From assembly GCA_002914845.1 (NCBI GenBank), contig JXTC01000089.1, positions 711,859 through 775,858 on the forward strand: a stretch of 64,000 nucleotides of DNA. Direction: 5' to 3'. The notes under the pieces are model-generated. The model was given only the letters and a program-made list of their open reading frames with translations. It was not told where the DNA came from and did no database searches. Of the stretch, positions 1 through 10,450 are shown in pieces (positions within the stretch are counted from its first letter, which is position 1; every line of letters starts with the position of its first letter). The translations under genes and the position numbers were made by a program. The DNA is from Trema orientale. Lineage: Eukaryota; Streptophyta; Magnoliopsida; Rosales; Cannabaceae.

Positions 1-512
1 ATGTGAACAAGGTTTCTGCCACTGTTTGGCACAATAGACTTGGTCATTTGTCATTCAAATATTTAGATTTGTTAAAGAGAACAATTACATTTTGATGTGC
101 TTAAAGCTCGTAGAGCTGGTCCTTGCTATATTTATCTATTAGCTAAGCATGGGTTCAGCTCCTTTTAATTGGGTTCAATGAGACATTTGGGGGCCCTATC
201 ATATATTTTCTCATTCAGGCCATCGTTATTTTGTTACTTTGGTGGATGATTATAGCCATTTCGTTTGGATATTTCTACTCAAGCATAAATCTGATGTTAG
301 TACTGTGATTTTGAAGTTTTTCAATATGGCGGCTACTCAGTTTAATACTTGCATCAAAGAATTCAGATCAGATAATGCTCGAGAGTTGGCCTTTACTGAT
401 TTCTTTAATAATAATGGAGTCTTAAACTAGTTTTTATGTGTTGATCGACCAGAACAAAACTCCGTTGTGGAGAGAAAATATCAGCATTTGCTCAATATAG
501 CCAGTTTATGAG
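1..512 (+). pseudogene. Ty1/copia retrotransposon fragment (GAG-pre-integrase and integrase core)
   Basis: This is a decayed piece of a copia-type polyprotein that runs off the left edge. Near base 30 the translation reads WHNRLGHLSF, the GAG-pre-integrase signature. From 182 the integrase core reads DIWGPY, then LVDDYSHFVW (from about 238), RSDNAREL (about 366) and DRPEQNSVVERK (about 443). The three acidic catalytic positions (DIW, SDN, VVER) are therefore recognisable. The frame is broken by a TGA just before DIWGPY and a TAG at 428-430, and no reverse transcriptase or LTR follows. It is a dead remnant. Confidence 0.85.
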
Positions 513-1074
513 AATGGATTCCTAGTGGTCTTCTACTCAGAAACCAATGAAACACAGGTGACCTATATGGCGAGAACTAGATCGGCTAGAGTTAGTCAAT
601 TTTTGCTAACAATATCGATACATTCTGACCTTTTTTTTTTTTTTTTTAATGAAATGATCAATATATATTCTGAGTTGTTTCTTATTCGAATAGAAGAAAA
701 ATTATCCTTTCAAAAAAAAAAAAAAAATGTAGAAGAAGAAAAATGAAAGTACGTAATTTTTTTCCTTGTTAATTCGCAAATTCATACAAAACATATTTGC
801 TCATTCCGATAAAGATATTTAATATCATTTCACCAATCACCTAATTAATTCAAAATATTCTCATATCAGTCAATAATAAATGAGAATATCCTCAATATAT
901 AATAAATTTCAACAATCACGATCTTAATAAGATCATATTCTGATCATATATACATTAAATTATAATTAAAAAGGAGATCTCGAAGTGCTTGGTTTAATAT
1001 ATATATATATATATAGCCCATGTCCCTAAGCAAAATTGTGTCATTAGTCTCTGAGCAGTACCGGAGTATCATGC
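513..1074. other. AT-rich spacer upstream of the first TPD1-like gene
   Basis: No coding signal is seen. It contains poly-T (about 630-647) and poly-A (about 711-727) tracts and an AT dinucleotide run at about 996-1014 that could act as the TATA region for the gene starting at 1075. Nothing else is supported. Confidence 0.5.
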
Positions 1075-1153
1075 ATGATGATGATGATGAAGAAGTCGCT
1101 TTGCTTGGTTTTGGTATTCATCATTCTCGTAGTCAGAGGTAACAAGACTCTTA

Positions 1154-1186
<33 letters not shown>

Positions 1187-1838
1187 AATTTTATTTTGCA
1201 TTGCATCTCTATTCGTACGATTGTGTCTCATACAAATAGTACTAAGTTACAACAAAAGAATAAGCTAAGTAATTAATGAGTATACATTTCATGTATCCAG
1301 TTTTATTAATTACCTCTAAAACAAAAGTGCAACAATATTTTTTTTTTCTATACTTCATGTTAAAACTCAAAAGTCTCGGTTTTTTTTTTTTTTTTTGAAG
1401 TGATAATATTCCTAAGTCTAATTATTCATTGTTTACTCGTGATATTATTATACTAATTAACATGTATACATCATAAATATTTCATGCATGTTAATTATTT
1501 GTTATAAAACTAGTGCAGGGTCTTCCCAGGCGCCATATTGCAGTGAGAAGAATCTTACGATATATCAGTATGAGAGTGGAGCATTAGTGGAAAATAAGCC
1601 AGAATGGACGGTGATAATCACGAATGGTTGTGTGTGCGGTCAAATGGACGTCAAACTGGACTGCATTGGTTATCAAACGGTCAAACCAGTGGATCCTTTG
1701 CTATTGACCAGCAACGGTCAAACATGCCTCGTCAACAATGGTCAATTCATCTATGGCTTCGAAAGTTTCAACTTCACCTATGCTTGGGATACTTCCTTTC
1801 CTTTCCGCCCAATTTCCTCCCAAATTGCTTGTTCTTAA
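1075..1838 (+). CDS. TPD1-like secreted cysteine-rich protein, copy 1
   Basis: Two exons, 1075-1138 and 1519-1838, joined in phase 1 over a GT-AG intron, give 127 residues. The start is the first of five consecutive ATG codons; the overlapping ATG at 1071 is in another frame and gives no hydrophobic leader. Residues 7-21 (SLCLVLVFIILVV) form a signal peptide, so the protein should be secreted. The mature part has six cysteines and the TPD1-family landmarks SGALVENKPEWTVIITNGC, VKLDCIGYQT, VDP and FNFTYAWD near the end. TPD1 is a ligand of the EMS1/EXS receptor kinase in the anther; short paralogues like this one mostly lack known roles, so only family membership is claimed. A second copy with the same intron position and phase lies 1.3 kb downstream. 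Confidence 0.85.
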
Positions 1839-3142
1839 TTTCCCCTACTATATTATTTATTACTTATGCTGCAAGAAATTGCTAATTTCTTGCCAATTTA
1901 TGTCTAGTAAACAATAAGAGCTTTTATGTTTCTTTAATCATTGCTTTGTTGTTTCATTTCTCGTATTAGAAATGAGGCAGCCCTGCACATACTTGCTAGT
2001 TTTTTATGTTCACCCGATTGCTACTATTTGTTATAATAAATAAATAAAATAAATAAAATTCTTTTATCAATTTAGTATACATATTTATGTACTTAAAAAA
2101 CTAAGTATTTGAACCATTCCGTTGTTTTTTTTTCTTTTTTTGTGTTTTTTTTCCCTTTTTTCCAAGTAGCTTGTGCTGGGCTTACTTACAGTTGATATAA
2201 TTTATTTTTAACTCAGACGTTCTCATAAAACATTAGTAGAGGATATATATACAAGAAAAGTGCAGAGAGTATTTAAATATACACACAATAACACTAATCT
2301 TATGAGTTGCGAATGGTTATAGTTTATTCATATGACATATTTTACAACTTTTAATAATGTTATAGTACTATGAGTTACTAACATTGAATTGTTTTAGTAC
2401 AAATGCGTGACTAGCAACATATATATATATATGCTCATATGTATGCATGCTCTTCCCGCCCAGCCAAATAGCATTCAGAAATATAAGTGTGTTTAACGTT
2501 TAAGGTATGTTATGAAAAACTTCGACATGCACGAATATCTCAAGAAATTAATTGGCAGGCCACTCAACAAAATTTGATTTCATGTTACACTTGGTTGATG
2601 ATCAATGCCATATTCTAATTGCATAAGAGTATACATGACGCCTTTGCTATTAAAAAAAGTTTTTTTTTTTTTTTTGTGTCCTTTAATTTATATGAGAAGA
2701 GGTGTATATATATTTACATATAATAATTAAAAATGAAATAACTAGCCAAAATATTTGTGCCGATTTTGCGGTTCGTGAACACGCAAACTCCTTTAAATGG
2801 AAATACTACTAGAGCCGGTTTTTCATTTCCCGTTCCATTGTCTTAATGGATCCTTTTTCTTTCCCATAGAAAATTACAACAACTGCCTAAAATTACAAGA
2901 ACTGTGGCTTATTATTACATTGTGATATTGGTCCCATAATTGTAAAACTTAAATGAAATTATTGACTTTAAGCCATCACCATAATTACAAAGAAAAACCA
3001 GTATTCACTACATTGAAGGTGATTTATACCTACCATATTTTGAAAAGTTTAAAAAAAAAAAAAACAAGAATTTCCACTAAATCTCACCACCACACCAAAA
3101 CCAAGGATTCTAAGAGAAACAGAGTATAGTAAGTAGCTAGGA
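1839..3142. other. Spacer between the two TPD1-like genes
   Basis: AT-rich DNA with homopolymer runs and AT microsatellites. The first part must hold the 3' UTR of copy 1, and the last few hundred bases the promoter of copy 2. No coding segment or repeat family was recognised. Confidence 0.5.
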
Positions 3143-3654
3143 ATGGCCGCCATGGGTAAGTCCCTAATTGCGATCGCTATTCTGACTACTCTCCTCAACA
3201 AAGGTAAGTAGTAAATAAAATTTTCATTTATTCACTGTCATATTTACAAAGATATATAGTTTTTTTTTTTATATATATATATATCTATATATATACAGAT
3301 ATATAGTTATTTGTGAAAATGGGGGCAGGAAATTGTGGAAATTGTAGTTTGGACAACATAAACATCGGAACAGTCCGAAGCGGGAGAGAGATAGAGGGAA
3401 AATCGGAGTGGAACGTGACGGTGATCAACAACTGCGGATGCCCTCAGAAGCAGATCAAACTGGGCTGTAAGGGCTTTCAGACGGCGGAGCCCGTGGACCC
3501 CGCCACGTTCTTCATCTTGGACGGTGGTGACGGCCAATGCCTCCTGGTCAACGGGTCAACGCTGGAGGGTTTCGCTTCCGTCGGCTTCTCCTACGCTTGG
3601 GATCCTCCTTTTCTGCTTTTGCCTCTCTACTCTGTTATTGCTCCCTCCTGCTAG
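3143..3654 (+). CDS. TPD1-like secreted cysteine-rich protein, copy 2
   Basis: Two exons, 3143-3203 and 3329-3654, with a 125-base GT-AG intron in phase 1, encode 128 residues. The leader MAAMGKSLIAIAILTTLLNK is a plausible but short signal peptide. The mature part has seven cysteines (NCGNC, NNCGCPQ, LGCKG, GQCLL, PSC) and the same landmarks as copy 1: GREIEGKSEWNVTVINNC, KLGCKGFQT, VDPATF and FSYAWDPPF. The coding exon is clearly more GC-rich than copy 1 and the two proteins are quite diverged, so the duplication is not recent. The intron position and phase are identical to copy 1, which supports a common origin. Function is not known; an extracellular ligand-like role is inferred from the family. 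Confidence 0.85.
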
Positions 3655-4095
3655 TTGGATCAGTCAACAATTCCAAGCAAAGCTAAGCTAAGCTATGATG
3701 GTAACTGATCATCATACAGTTTTAACCTATGATCAATTAAAGAAAGAGTGATCATATTAATAGTGTAAAGTTCGAGTTTGCTGTCGTATTTTAAAAACGA
3801 CAGGAAATTTGAACTTTGTCACGTATTTCTTGTCGCTTAAGTTCGAAAACAGCATATATCAATCATTGCTATGGCTTGGCGTTTTAAGTTCTCTGTAGTA
3901 GTTAAACTTTCATTGTCGTTTTAACTTTAACATATCGTGTGGTTGAGTCTGGATGTTTGCTCCGATTTCGCTTTTTCCCTGGGTTCACAAGGTTGATATA
4001 GTGTTTCCCTTCTACATATTCATGTAATTCGTTTTTTCGGTGTTTTTAATGATATTCCTCTTCTAGCTTGGACGAGCATTCATAATATATATATA
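3655..4095. other. 3' flank of TPD1-like copy 2 with TGTCGT/ACGACA dyad
   Basis: No gene is seen. At 3782-3802 there is a short dyad, TGTCGTATTTTAAAAACGACA, followed by further TGTCG-type motifs near 3830 and 3915. The same motif recurs at 5990-6250 and 44350-44490. Confidence 0.5.
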
Positions 4096-4583
4096 GGTTG
4101 CTAATCCAGTAGGTATTTTTTTTTTCCACTTATGTGTAAGTATTTTTTTTTTAGCCGTTGGATCATCATCTAATAGTGATCCAATGACTATAATGAGGTG
4201 TATGAAAAAACGTGCATTATTAATACTATTTCTCTCTCTTACTTTTTACTATAAAAAAAATGTGCATAATAAATTTTTATTAGTCAAATCGATACCCATG
4301 CATAAGTTAAAAAAAAATACCTATGTATATATATGGGCACCAATTTTTTTTTTTTTTTTTTTTTTTTTTACCTATGTATAGGTATCAATTTGGCCAATGA
4401 AAATTTATCATGCCCATTTTTTTATAGTAAAAGGTAAGAGAGAAATAATATTAATGATGCACGTCTTTTCATACACCTCATTATAACCGTTGAATCACCA
4501 TTAGATGATGATCCAACGGCTAAAAAAAAATACCTACACATAGATAAAAAAAAAAAAAAAAAAACCCTACTAGATTGGCAACC
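4096..4583. mobile_element. TIR element copies A (+) and B (-), head to head
   Basis: Copy A starts at 4096 with GGTTGCTAATCCAGTAGGT and copy B ends at 4583 with the complement, CCTACTAGATTGGCAACC. Between them the sequence reads as a large inverted repeat. The internal block with TTGGATCA-TCATCTAATAG-TGATCCAA and the stretch TTTCTCTCTCTTACTTTTTA appear in both orientations. The two copies meet at a poly-T tract near 4343-4370, where the inner terminal repeats are damaged. Both outer ends abut TA repeats, as expected for insertion at TA. No coding capacity; a non-autonomous MITE. Confidence 0.75.
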
Positions 4584-4597
4584 TATATATATATATA

Positions 4598-4841
4598 GGT
4601 TACAAATCTAATAGGTTTTTTTTTTTTTACCTATGTGTAGGTATATTTTTTTTAGCCGTTAGATCATCATCTAATAGTGATCCAACAGTTATAATGAAGT
4701 ACATGAAAAGACGTGCATCATTAATGTTATTTCTCTCTCTTACTTTTTAATAGAAAAAAATATGCAAGAAAAATTTTTATTGGCCAAAATGATACCTATG
4801 TATCGATAAAGAAAAAAAAAAAACCTACTGGATTAGTGTCC
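4598..4841 (+). mobile_element. TIR element copy C, the most complete member (244 bp)
   Basis: It runs from GGTTACAAATCTAATAGG to CCTACTGGATTAGTGTCC, with poly-T and poly-A just inside the ends and TA-rich flanks. The interior matches copies A and B, including the TTAGATCA...TGATCCAA dyad and the CTCTCTTACTTTTTA block. Diverged or truncated members sit at about 13900-14081 in an HPGT intron and 26607-26655. TA-flanked short terminal inverted repeats suggest a Stowaway/Tc1-mariner-like MITE, but the class is an inference. Confidence 0.75.
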
Positions 4842-5178
4842 ATATATATATATATATATATCTCCTTTGCTAAGCTGTCGTCTTACGAAAAGGTATATAA
4901 TTAGAAAATGGAGGCTAATCCTATTTTAGTTAAAGAAAAATTATTTTAATCCTATTTTTTCATTCCTAATTTTTGACATGTCAAGTATTAAAAAATTCAA
5001 AAACCTTGTATTTTATTTTTTAATATTTATTAATTTATTAATTAATTTCAAAGCTTTAAATTTTAATTATCTTAAAAATATATTTATTTTAAGTTTAAAA
5101 GGGTATTCTGTTAAACTCAATAGTCAAAATTAGCGTTTGACTCAAACATGATATAAATTTATTATAAATTTTAAATAT
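4842..5178. other. AT-rich spacer
   Basis: No gene or recognisable element. The last part (about 5100-5178) has the phrase 'tcaatagtcaaaatta', which resembles the neighbouring duplicated unit and other repeats in the window. Confidence 0.4.
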
Positions 5179-5935
5179 GAATATCAATATTGATAATAGT
5201 CAAATGCAAGATATAAACTAAACCAATAGTCAAAATCTAAGGAATATTCAATGTAATTAGCCCTTTTTGTCTTCTGGTGTCGTGATCAACCAATTACACA
5301 TAATTTGGCTTACTATGGTGGTCTAATTAGGAGAGAAAGATAACCTTATTTATTAGAGAAATTTTTTCTTCCAATTGAATCTGTTATTATAAATGTTACT
5401 TGTTATAATAGAATATTATTTATCTGAAATTGTTGTTACTTGTTAATTAAAAATGACATCTCATTTTAATTTAAAGTTTGATCATTTTGGAAACAACAAA
5501 TCATATACGTATAAACTTTGTATTTTTTTTTGAAGGAATAAACTTTGTAATTTTTTTTTTTTAAAGAATATCAATATTGATAATAGTCAAATGCAAGATA
5601 TAAGCTACACAAATAGTCAAAATCCAAGATATATTAGATATAATTAGCTCTTTTTGTTTTCTGGTGTCGTTGTCAACTAATTACACATAATTTGGCTTAC
5701 TATAATAGTCCAATTAGGAGAGAACGATAAGCTTATTTATTAGAGAAATTTCTTTTTCTAATTGAATTTGTTATTATAAATGTTAGTTGTTATAATAGCA
5801 AATTATTTACCTAAAATTGTTGTTACTTGTTAGTTAAAAGGACATCTCGTTTTAATTTAAAGTTTGATCATTTTGGAAATAACAAATCATATACGTATAA
5901 ACTTTGTATTTTTTTAAAGGAACAAACTTTGTATT
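5179..5935. repeat. Tandem direct duplication of a unit of about 380 bp
   Basis: The unit 5179-5563 (from 'aatatcaatattgataatag' to 'aaactttgtaattttt') is repeated at about 5568-5935 with only scattered substitutions and small indels. The sequence around 'ttctggtgtcgt', 'acacataatttggcttacta', 'aggagagaa' and 'aatcatatacgtataaactt' lines up in order in both. There is no coding potential. It is a direct, not inverted, duplication, probably unequal-exchange expansion of an older repeat. Confidence 0.85.
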
Positions 5936-6382
5936 TTTAAGCTCCTCAAATGTATAGTTCTTGAAATCCATATGTCCCAATAAATAAAGTTTAATGTCGT
6001 TTAGTGGTAATATGACGTGATTCACGCATAAAACCTTTTGCTGTCGTTTATGTTGAGGAGACGACATATCTTTATCTTAAACTTTACCGTCGTTTAGGTG
6101 AAAAGGCACGCGTTTTACCCGTTCCTTCCTTTTATTCATAATTCAAGAACTGAAACGAAATGGATCAATCATTCTAAGTATTCCCTCTTCGAGAACTTGA
6201 TGTCGTTCAATTATAAACGACGTGCCGTTTTTAAAAGTTCGTTGTCGTTTAAACCCCTAGTTCTAGTATATTTTCTGTGGACACCGAGTCAACTCGTTCG
6301 TTGTAGATAAATCACGAGTGCTGCAAAAGCACAAACCAGACAAGAACGTTGGGTGGTTCGCAAAGTTAGCGAAAAACCCAAA
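5936..6382. promoter_or_regulatory. Upstream region of cysteinyl-tRNA synthetase with repeated TGTCGTTT motifs
   Basis: Between about 5990 and 6252 the motif GTCGTTTA or its complement TAAACGAC recurs at least six times on both strands (for example 'aatgtcgttta', 'gctgtcgttta', 'accgtcgttta', 'ataaacgacg', 'gttgtcgttta'). The last lies only about 130 bases before the start codon. The pattern looks like the remains of a transposable element containing subrepeats. Part of this DNA must be promoter and 5' UTR. Confidence 0.5.
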
Positions 6383-9300
6383 ATGGGTGCTCTGCTCAAG
6401 TGCTACAAACCCTTGTTCTCAATCCAATTCTCTTCAATTTTCAACTCGACTCGAACGATTCAACTCAGAACACACCGCCCTCACCCCTTCTTCTTCAAGC
6501 CCGCTACTAGTATCCGTTGCCTCAGCTCTTCAAGCTCATCTCCGCCGTCGATTGAATCCGACGGAGTCACGACGGAGACTCCATTGTCGTCGGAGCTATG
6601 GCTGCACAACACGATGAGCAGAAAGAAGGAGGCTTTCAGGCCCAAAGTGGAAGGAAAAGTGGGTATGTATGTGTGTGGAGTCACTGCTTACGACCTCAGC
6701 CACATCGGCCATGCTCGCGTCTATGTCACTTTCGATGTTCTCTACAGGTCTCCTTGTCTTTTTCACTCAGAACTTACTTCTTTTTTTTTTTTTTTTTTTT
6801 ATATACTAAAATTTGGTATATATTCGGATATTAATTGAATGATATTTGTGTTCTATTTGTTTGGAACTAGGCAGATATCTTAGGCATTTGGGATACCAAG
6901 TTTGTTATGTTCGCAATTTCACCGACGTCGATGACAAAGTGAGTTACTTCGAACAATTAAAATGATTTTTCTTTCTGGGGTTTACGGATAGCACTTCTTT
7001 TTTTTTTCAAAAAAAAAAAAAAAAAGAAAGAAAGAAATAAGAAGAAGAAGAAGTGATTTTATGATTTATTTGTTCGTGTTACTATAGCTATATTGGATCT
7101 GTTGCCAATTATATTTATATGGGTTCTCAGCTGTGTAAAAGTAGAATGTGTTACAAAAAGGGTGGATGCCAAATACCAATTACTTTCCATATGGTATGAC
7201 AGGATAGCATAGCTGAGTCTGCACTTTGTCAAATTCTGTAGATTATCGCTAGAGCAAATGAGCTGGGGGAGGATCCAATCGATTTGAGTAGGCGCTACTG
7301 CCAAGAGTTCAATCAAGATATGGTATATCTTCATTGTCTTCAACCTTCTGTGGAGCCTCGAGTATCAGATCACATTCCACAAATCATCGATATGATTAAA
7401 CAGGTAAGTTCTTCTGTAAGAATTAGGAAGTTCCTCGCAGCAAAACCCAGGAAGTTCCACCATTTGTATCTTGCCTACTCTGCGAAAGGTTTATAAATTA
7501 AAAATTCGTTTTTGCTTTCTGTCATCACACTTCTGCAGTTGAATTGCTATCACCTGCATTCCCCTGCTAAGTAACATTTTTGAAAATAAAATTGGAAGAG
7601 CATCCAGGTTTGGTGTAGAGCTCAGCAGTTGTGCACGATGTATGTGTTTTTTGGGCTTTTAGTATGTGTTTTTTTGGGCATGTAAAAGCATATTTCCATT
7701 TTCTTGTTTATAGCAGAACAACTCTCTGTATTGATTTGTCACTGCTGTCTTCATAGATTATTGATAATGGGTATGCGTACCTGGTTGATGGTGATGTCTA
7801 CTTCAACGTAGACAAATTTCCGGAATATGGACGCCTATCTGGTCGGAAGTTGGAAGATAATCGAGCTGGTGAACGGGTAGCCATTGACTCAAGGAAGAAA
7901 CATCCTGCTGATTTTGCTTTATGGAAGGTAAATACTAACATGGTCATAGAAATGCACATTGTAAAACTTCTTGATAATCCAACTAAAGAAAGTATGAAAT
8001 ATAATAGCAAGATAAAATTATTACAAATTTTCTAATGTGGAAGATAATCAACGCTCTCCTTTGTCATGTATTGCACTAAGACTAAGTAAATTCAATTTTG
8101 AAAAAGAAAAAAGAGAAAAGTTCGTTAACGTAGTGAGATAGGAATAATAGAAGCTATTTGATCCATCGCAGTCTGCTAAGGGAGGTGAACCCTTCTGGGA
8201 CAGTCCTTGGGGGCCCGGAAGACCTGGTTGGCATATTGAATGCAGTGCCATGAGTGCTGCTTATCTGGGTTACTCTTTTGACATACATGGTGGAGGAATG
8301 GACCTTGTGNCAATTCGTCAGGTAAACTACTTAAGCCTTTGTGATTAATCATCTTTTTCTTTACAGGAATTAATTCACTGGCCCTGAATCATACTGTTCC
8401 TGTCTTTTATACTTTTCACTCAAATTATTATGCACTGATTCTGTGTTATTTGACTTTTCAGGTTATAGACCTTTACCACCCTCTTGCTTTAAGACTTTTC
8501 TTGTTGGGGACCCACTATCGGTCTCCAATTAACTACTCTGATATACAGCTTGAAAGTGCTTCAGACCGTATTTTCTACATCTATCAGGTATAATACCATG
8601 GGTATCATCTGGACAAAATAGAACAAATCTATCTCTTATCAGGATTTGTTTTGCTGGGGTTATTTAACTTCACTTCATTGTTGTTTTGTTGTTGATGGAA
8701 AATATAGGTACTAGGTACATTTTGGTAATTCAGTAGTTTGTGATAATAGGAGCATTTCAGAAAATAAATGTTAATTTTTATGCCAACTTTTTGAACTTTC
8801 AGTGGTTCTATATGTTCAAAACAGATGTGAGCAAGCATCTGTTCTCTGAGTGGACATAAATTACTTAATTTAACCTCATTTCGTTGCAGACTTTACGTGA
8901 TTGTGAGGATGTTCTGAGCCAGCATGATGCGAAAACTCTGAAGGATTCCATTCCACCCAGTACTACTGAAGAAATCAATAAATTCCAGAATGTTTTTGTG
9001 GCATCAATGTCGGATGATCTTCACACCCCTGTTGTTTTTGCTGCACTATCTGATCCATTAAAAACTATAAATGATCTGCTACATACTCGTAAGGTATGGC
9101 ACCGGTAACATGAACTTGTAATTTTGTTATCATTATTAATCAGCAGATGATGTAACTCGTTGTCTCATCTTTGTCAGATTTGATTTTGTTTTATGCTGTG
9201 AACTACATGTTATCTGGGGTTTATTTTGCAATAGATGACGATTCCAGGATTGATTTTATGCATAAAATTATGGAATATGTTAGTGCTGATATAGATTCTG

Positions 9301-9486
9301 ATCTTAGAACTCGGCATATGTGTTATTAATTAATATGTGCAGGGCAAGAAGCAAGCTTTTCGAGTAGAATCACTCGCAGCTTTACAAAAGATCATCAGGA
9401 ATGTACTGCACATTTTAGGGTTGATGCCTACTAGTTACTCCAAGGTACATTTTAGAAATTGCACTTTCATAAAAGCTTTTGCCTTT

Positions 9487-9529
<43 letters not shown>

Positions 9530-9868
9530 CTGATATTTGAGTTTTTCTTAAAGTGAATGAGCTGCATATCTGCATGTTGCTGTGATGAACCAAATTATTT
9601 TGTAGCTCATTATGGAACGTCGATGCCACAGATTTTGCAGGAACTGCGGGAAAAAGCCTTGAAGCGTGCCAAATTGACAGAAGAGCAAGTATTGCGTAAA
9701 ATCGAGGAAAGGACTGAAGCTAGGAGGCAAAAAGAGTATGAAAAATCGGATGCAATAAGAAAAGAATTAGCAGCTGTAGGTATCGCTCTTATGGACAGCC
9801 CAGATGAGACGACTTGGAGACCAGCTGTACCGCTTGCTCTTCAAGAGCAGTACGTTGCAGCAACCTGA
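6383..9868 (+). CDS. Cysteinyl-tRNA synthetase, organellar type (assembly gap in exon 5)
   Basis: Class I synthetase that charges tRNA-Cys. Nine exons are placed: 6383-6747, 6875-6938, 7242-7403, 7757-7927, 8172-8321, 8462-8587, 8890-9093, 9343-9444 and 9632-9868, all GT-AG, giving 526 codons as assembled. The Ser/Arg-rich first 65 residues look like a transit peptide for plastid and/or mitochondrion. The zinc cysteine in [10 protein letters not shown], the HIGH-type motif in [10 protein letters not shown] and the CxxR-free catalytic core to GWHIECSAM are clear. After GGGMDLV, a single N (8310) is followed directly by TIRQ. The FPHHENE zinc/ATP segment and the KMSKS loop, about 45 residues, are absent from the sequence although the frame is kept. 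The C-terminus carries the anticodon-binding helices and [16 protein letters not shown]. The Arabidopsis counterpart is SYCO (At2g31170, from memory). Confidence 0.93.
9490..9527. repeat. (CT)n microsatellite in the last intron of cysteinyl-tRNA synthetase
   Basis: About 18 CT units sit between exons 8 and 9, close to the donor of the intron (9445-9631). A likely length-polymorphic marker. Confidence 0.9.
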
Positions 9869-10450
9869 ACGGCATGTAATTCACTGTCGATTTGGGTGAG
9901 AGCACTGATTTCTCCAATATAACCATTTTATGGGACGAATTAAGGTATTTGATCGCACATGTTATTTGAGGGTGTCTTCATGATCAGTTGATGTTAGAAC
10001 TGAAACTCTGAGGAAAGAAATTCAGTTGAGCATGTACAAGAAATTTTGGCAAAGTGTAATGCTTCTAGTTTTTCTTCTCTTTTTCAAGTGCAAAAGTTTC
10101 TGTTGCCGTTGTAGTTTTTTCCAATGAACAAGTGACCTTTATAAGCTCCATAAACATTATTACTTCGATAATAAAAATGATTGAACAAGATATTCTGTTC
10201 TACTCTTCCAACATTTCAGATTACATAGATAAATGCTAGGAGGAAAAGAGAGAAATAACGTGACAAAGGGCAAGTCAACCTGCGTAAATCCTAGAAAGAA
10301 TTTGAGGCCAATATCTGTGTAAACTAAAACGAATATAGCGAATTCTTCACAAATCATGCACTGCAACGAATCTGACGCCCACGAAAGAATTGATCATGGC
10401 CCAGATGAACAACTGGATGCCTCTTTGATAAGTAATCTGTATCTCCCTGA
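9869..10450. terminator. Convergent 3' ends of cysteinyl-tRNA synthetase (+) and HPGT (-)
   Basis: Only 582 bases separate the two stop codons, so both 3' UTRs and polyadenylation sites lie here and may overlap. AATAAAA at 10171-10177 is a candidate + strand signal. No other feature is seen. Confidence 0.45.

Noticed and set aside
1071..1073. Upstream ATG as start of TPD1-like copy 1
   Set aside because: Its frame gives an acidic, His-containing peptide without signal sequence; the ATG at 1075 gives a good leader and joins exon 2 in frame.
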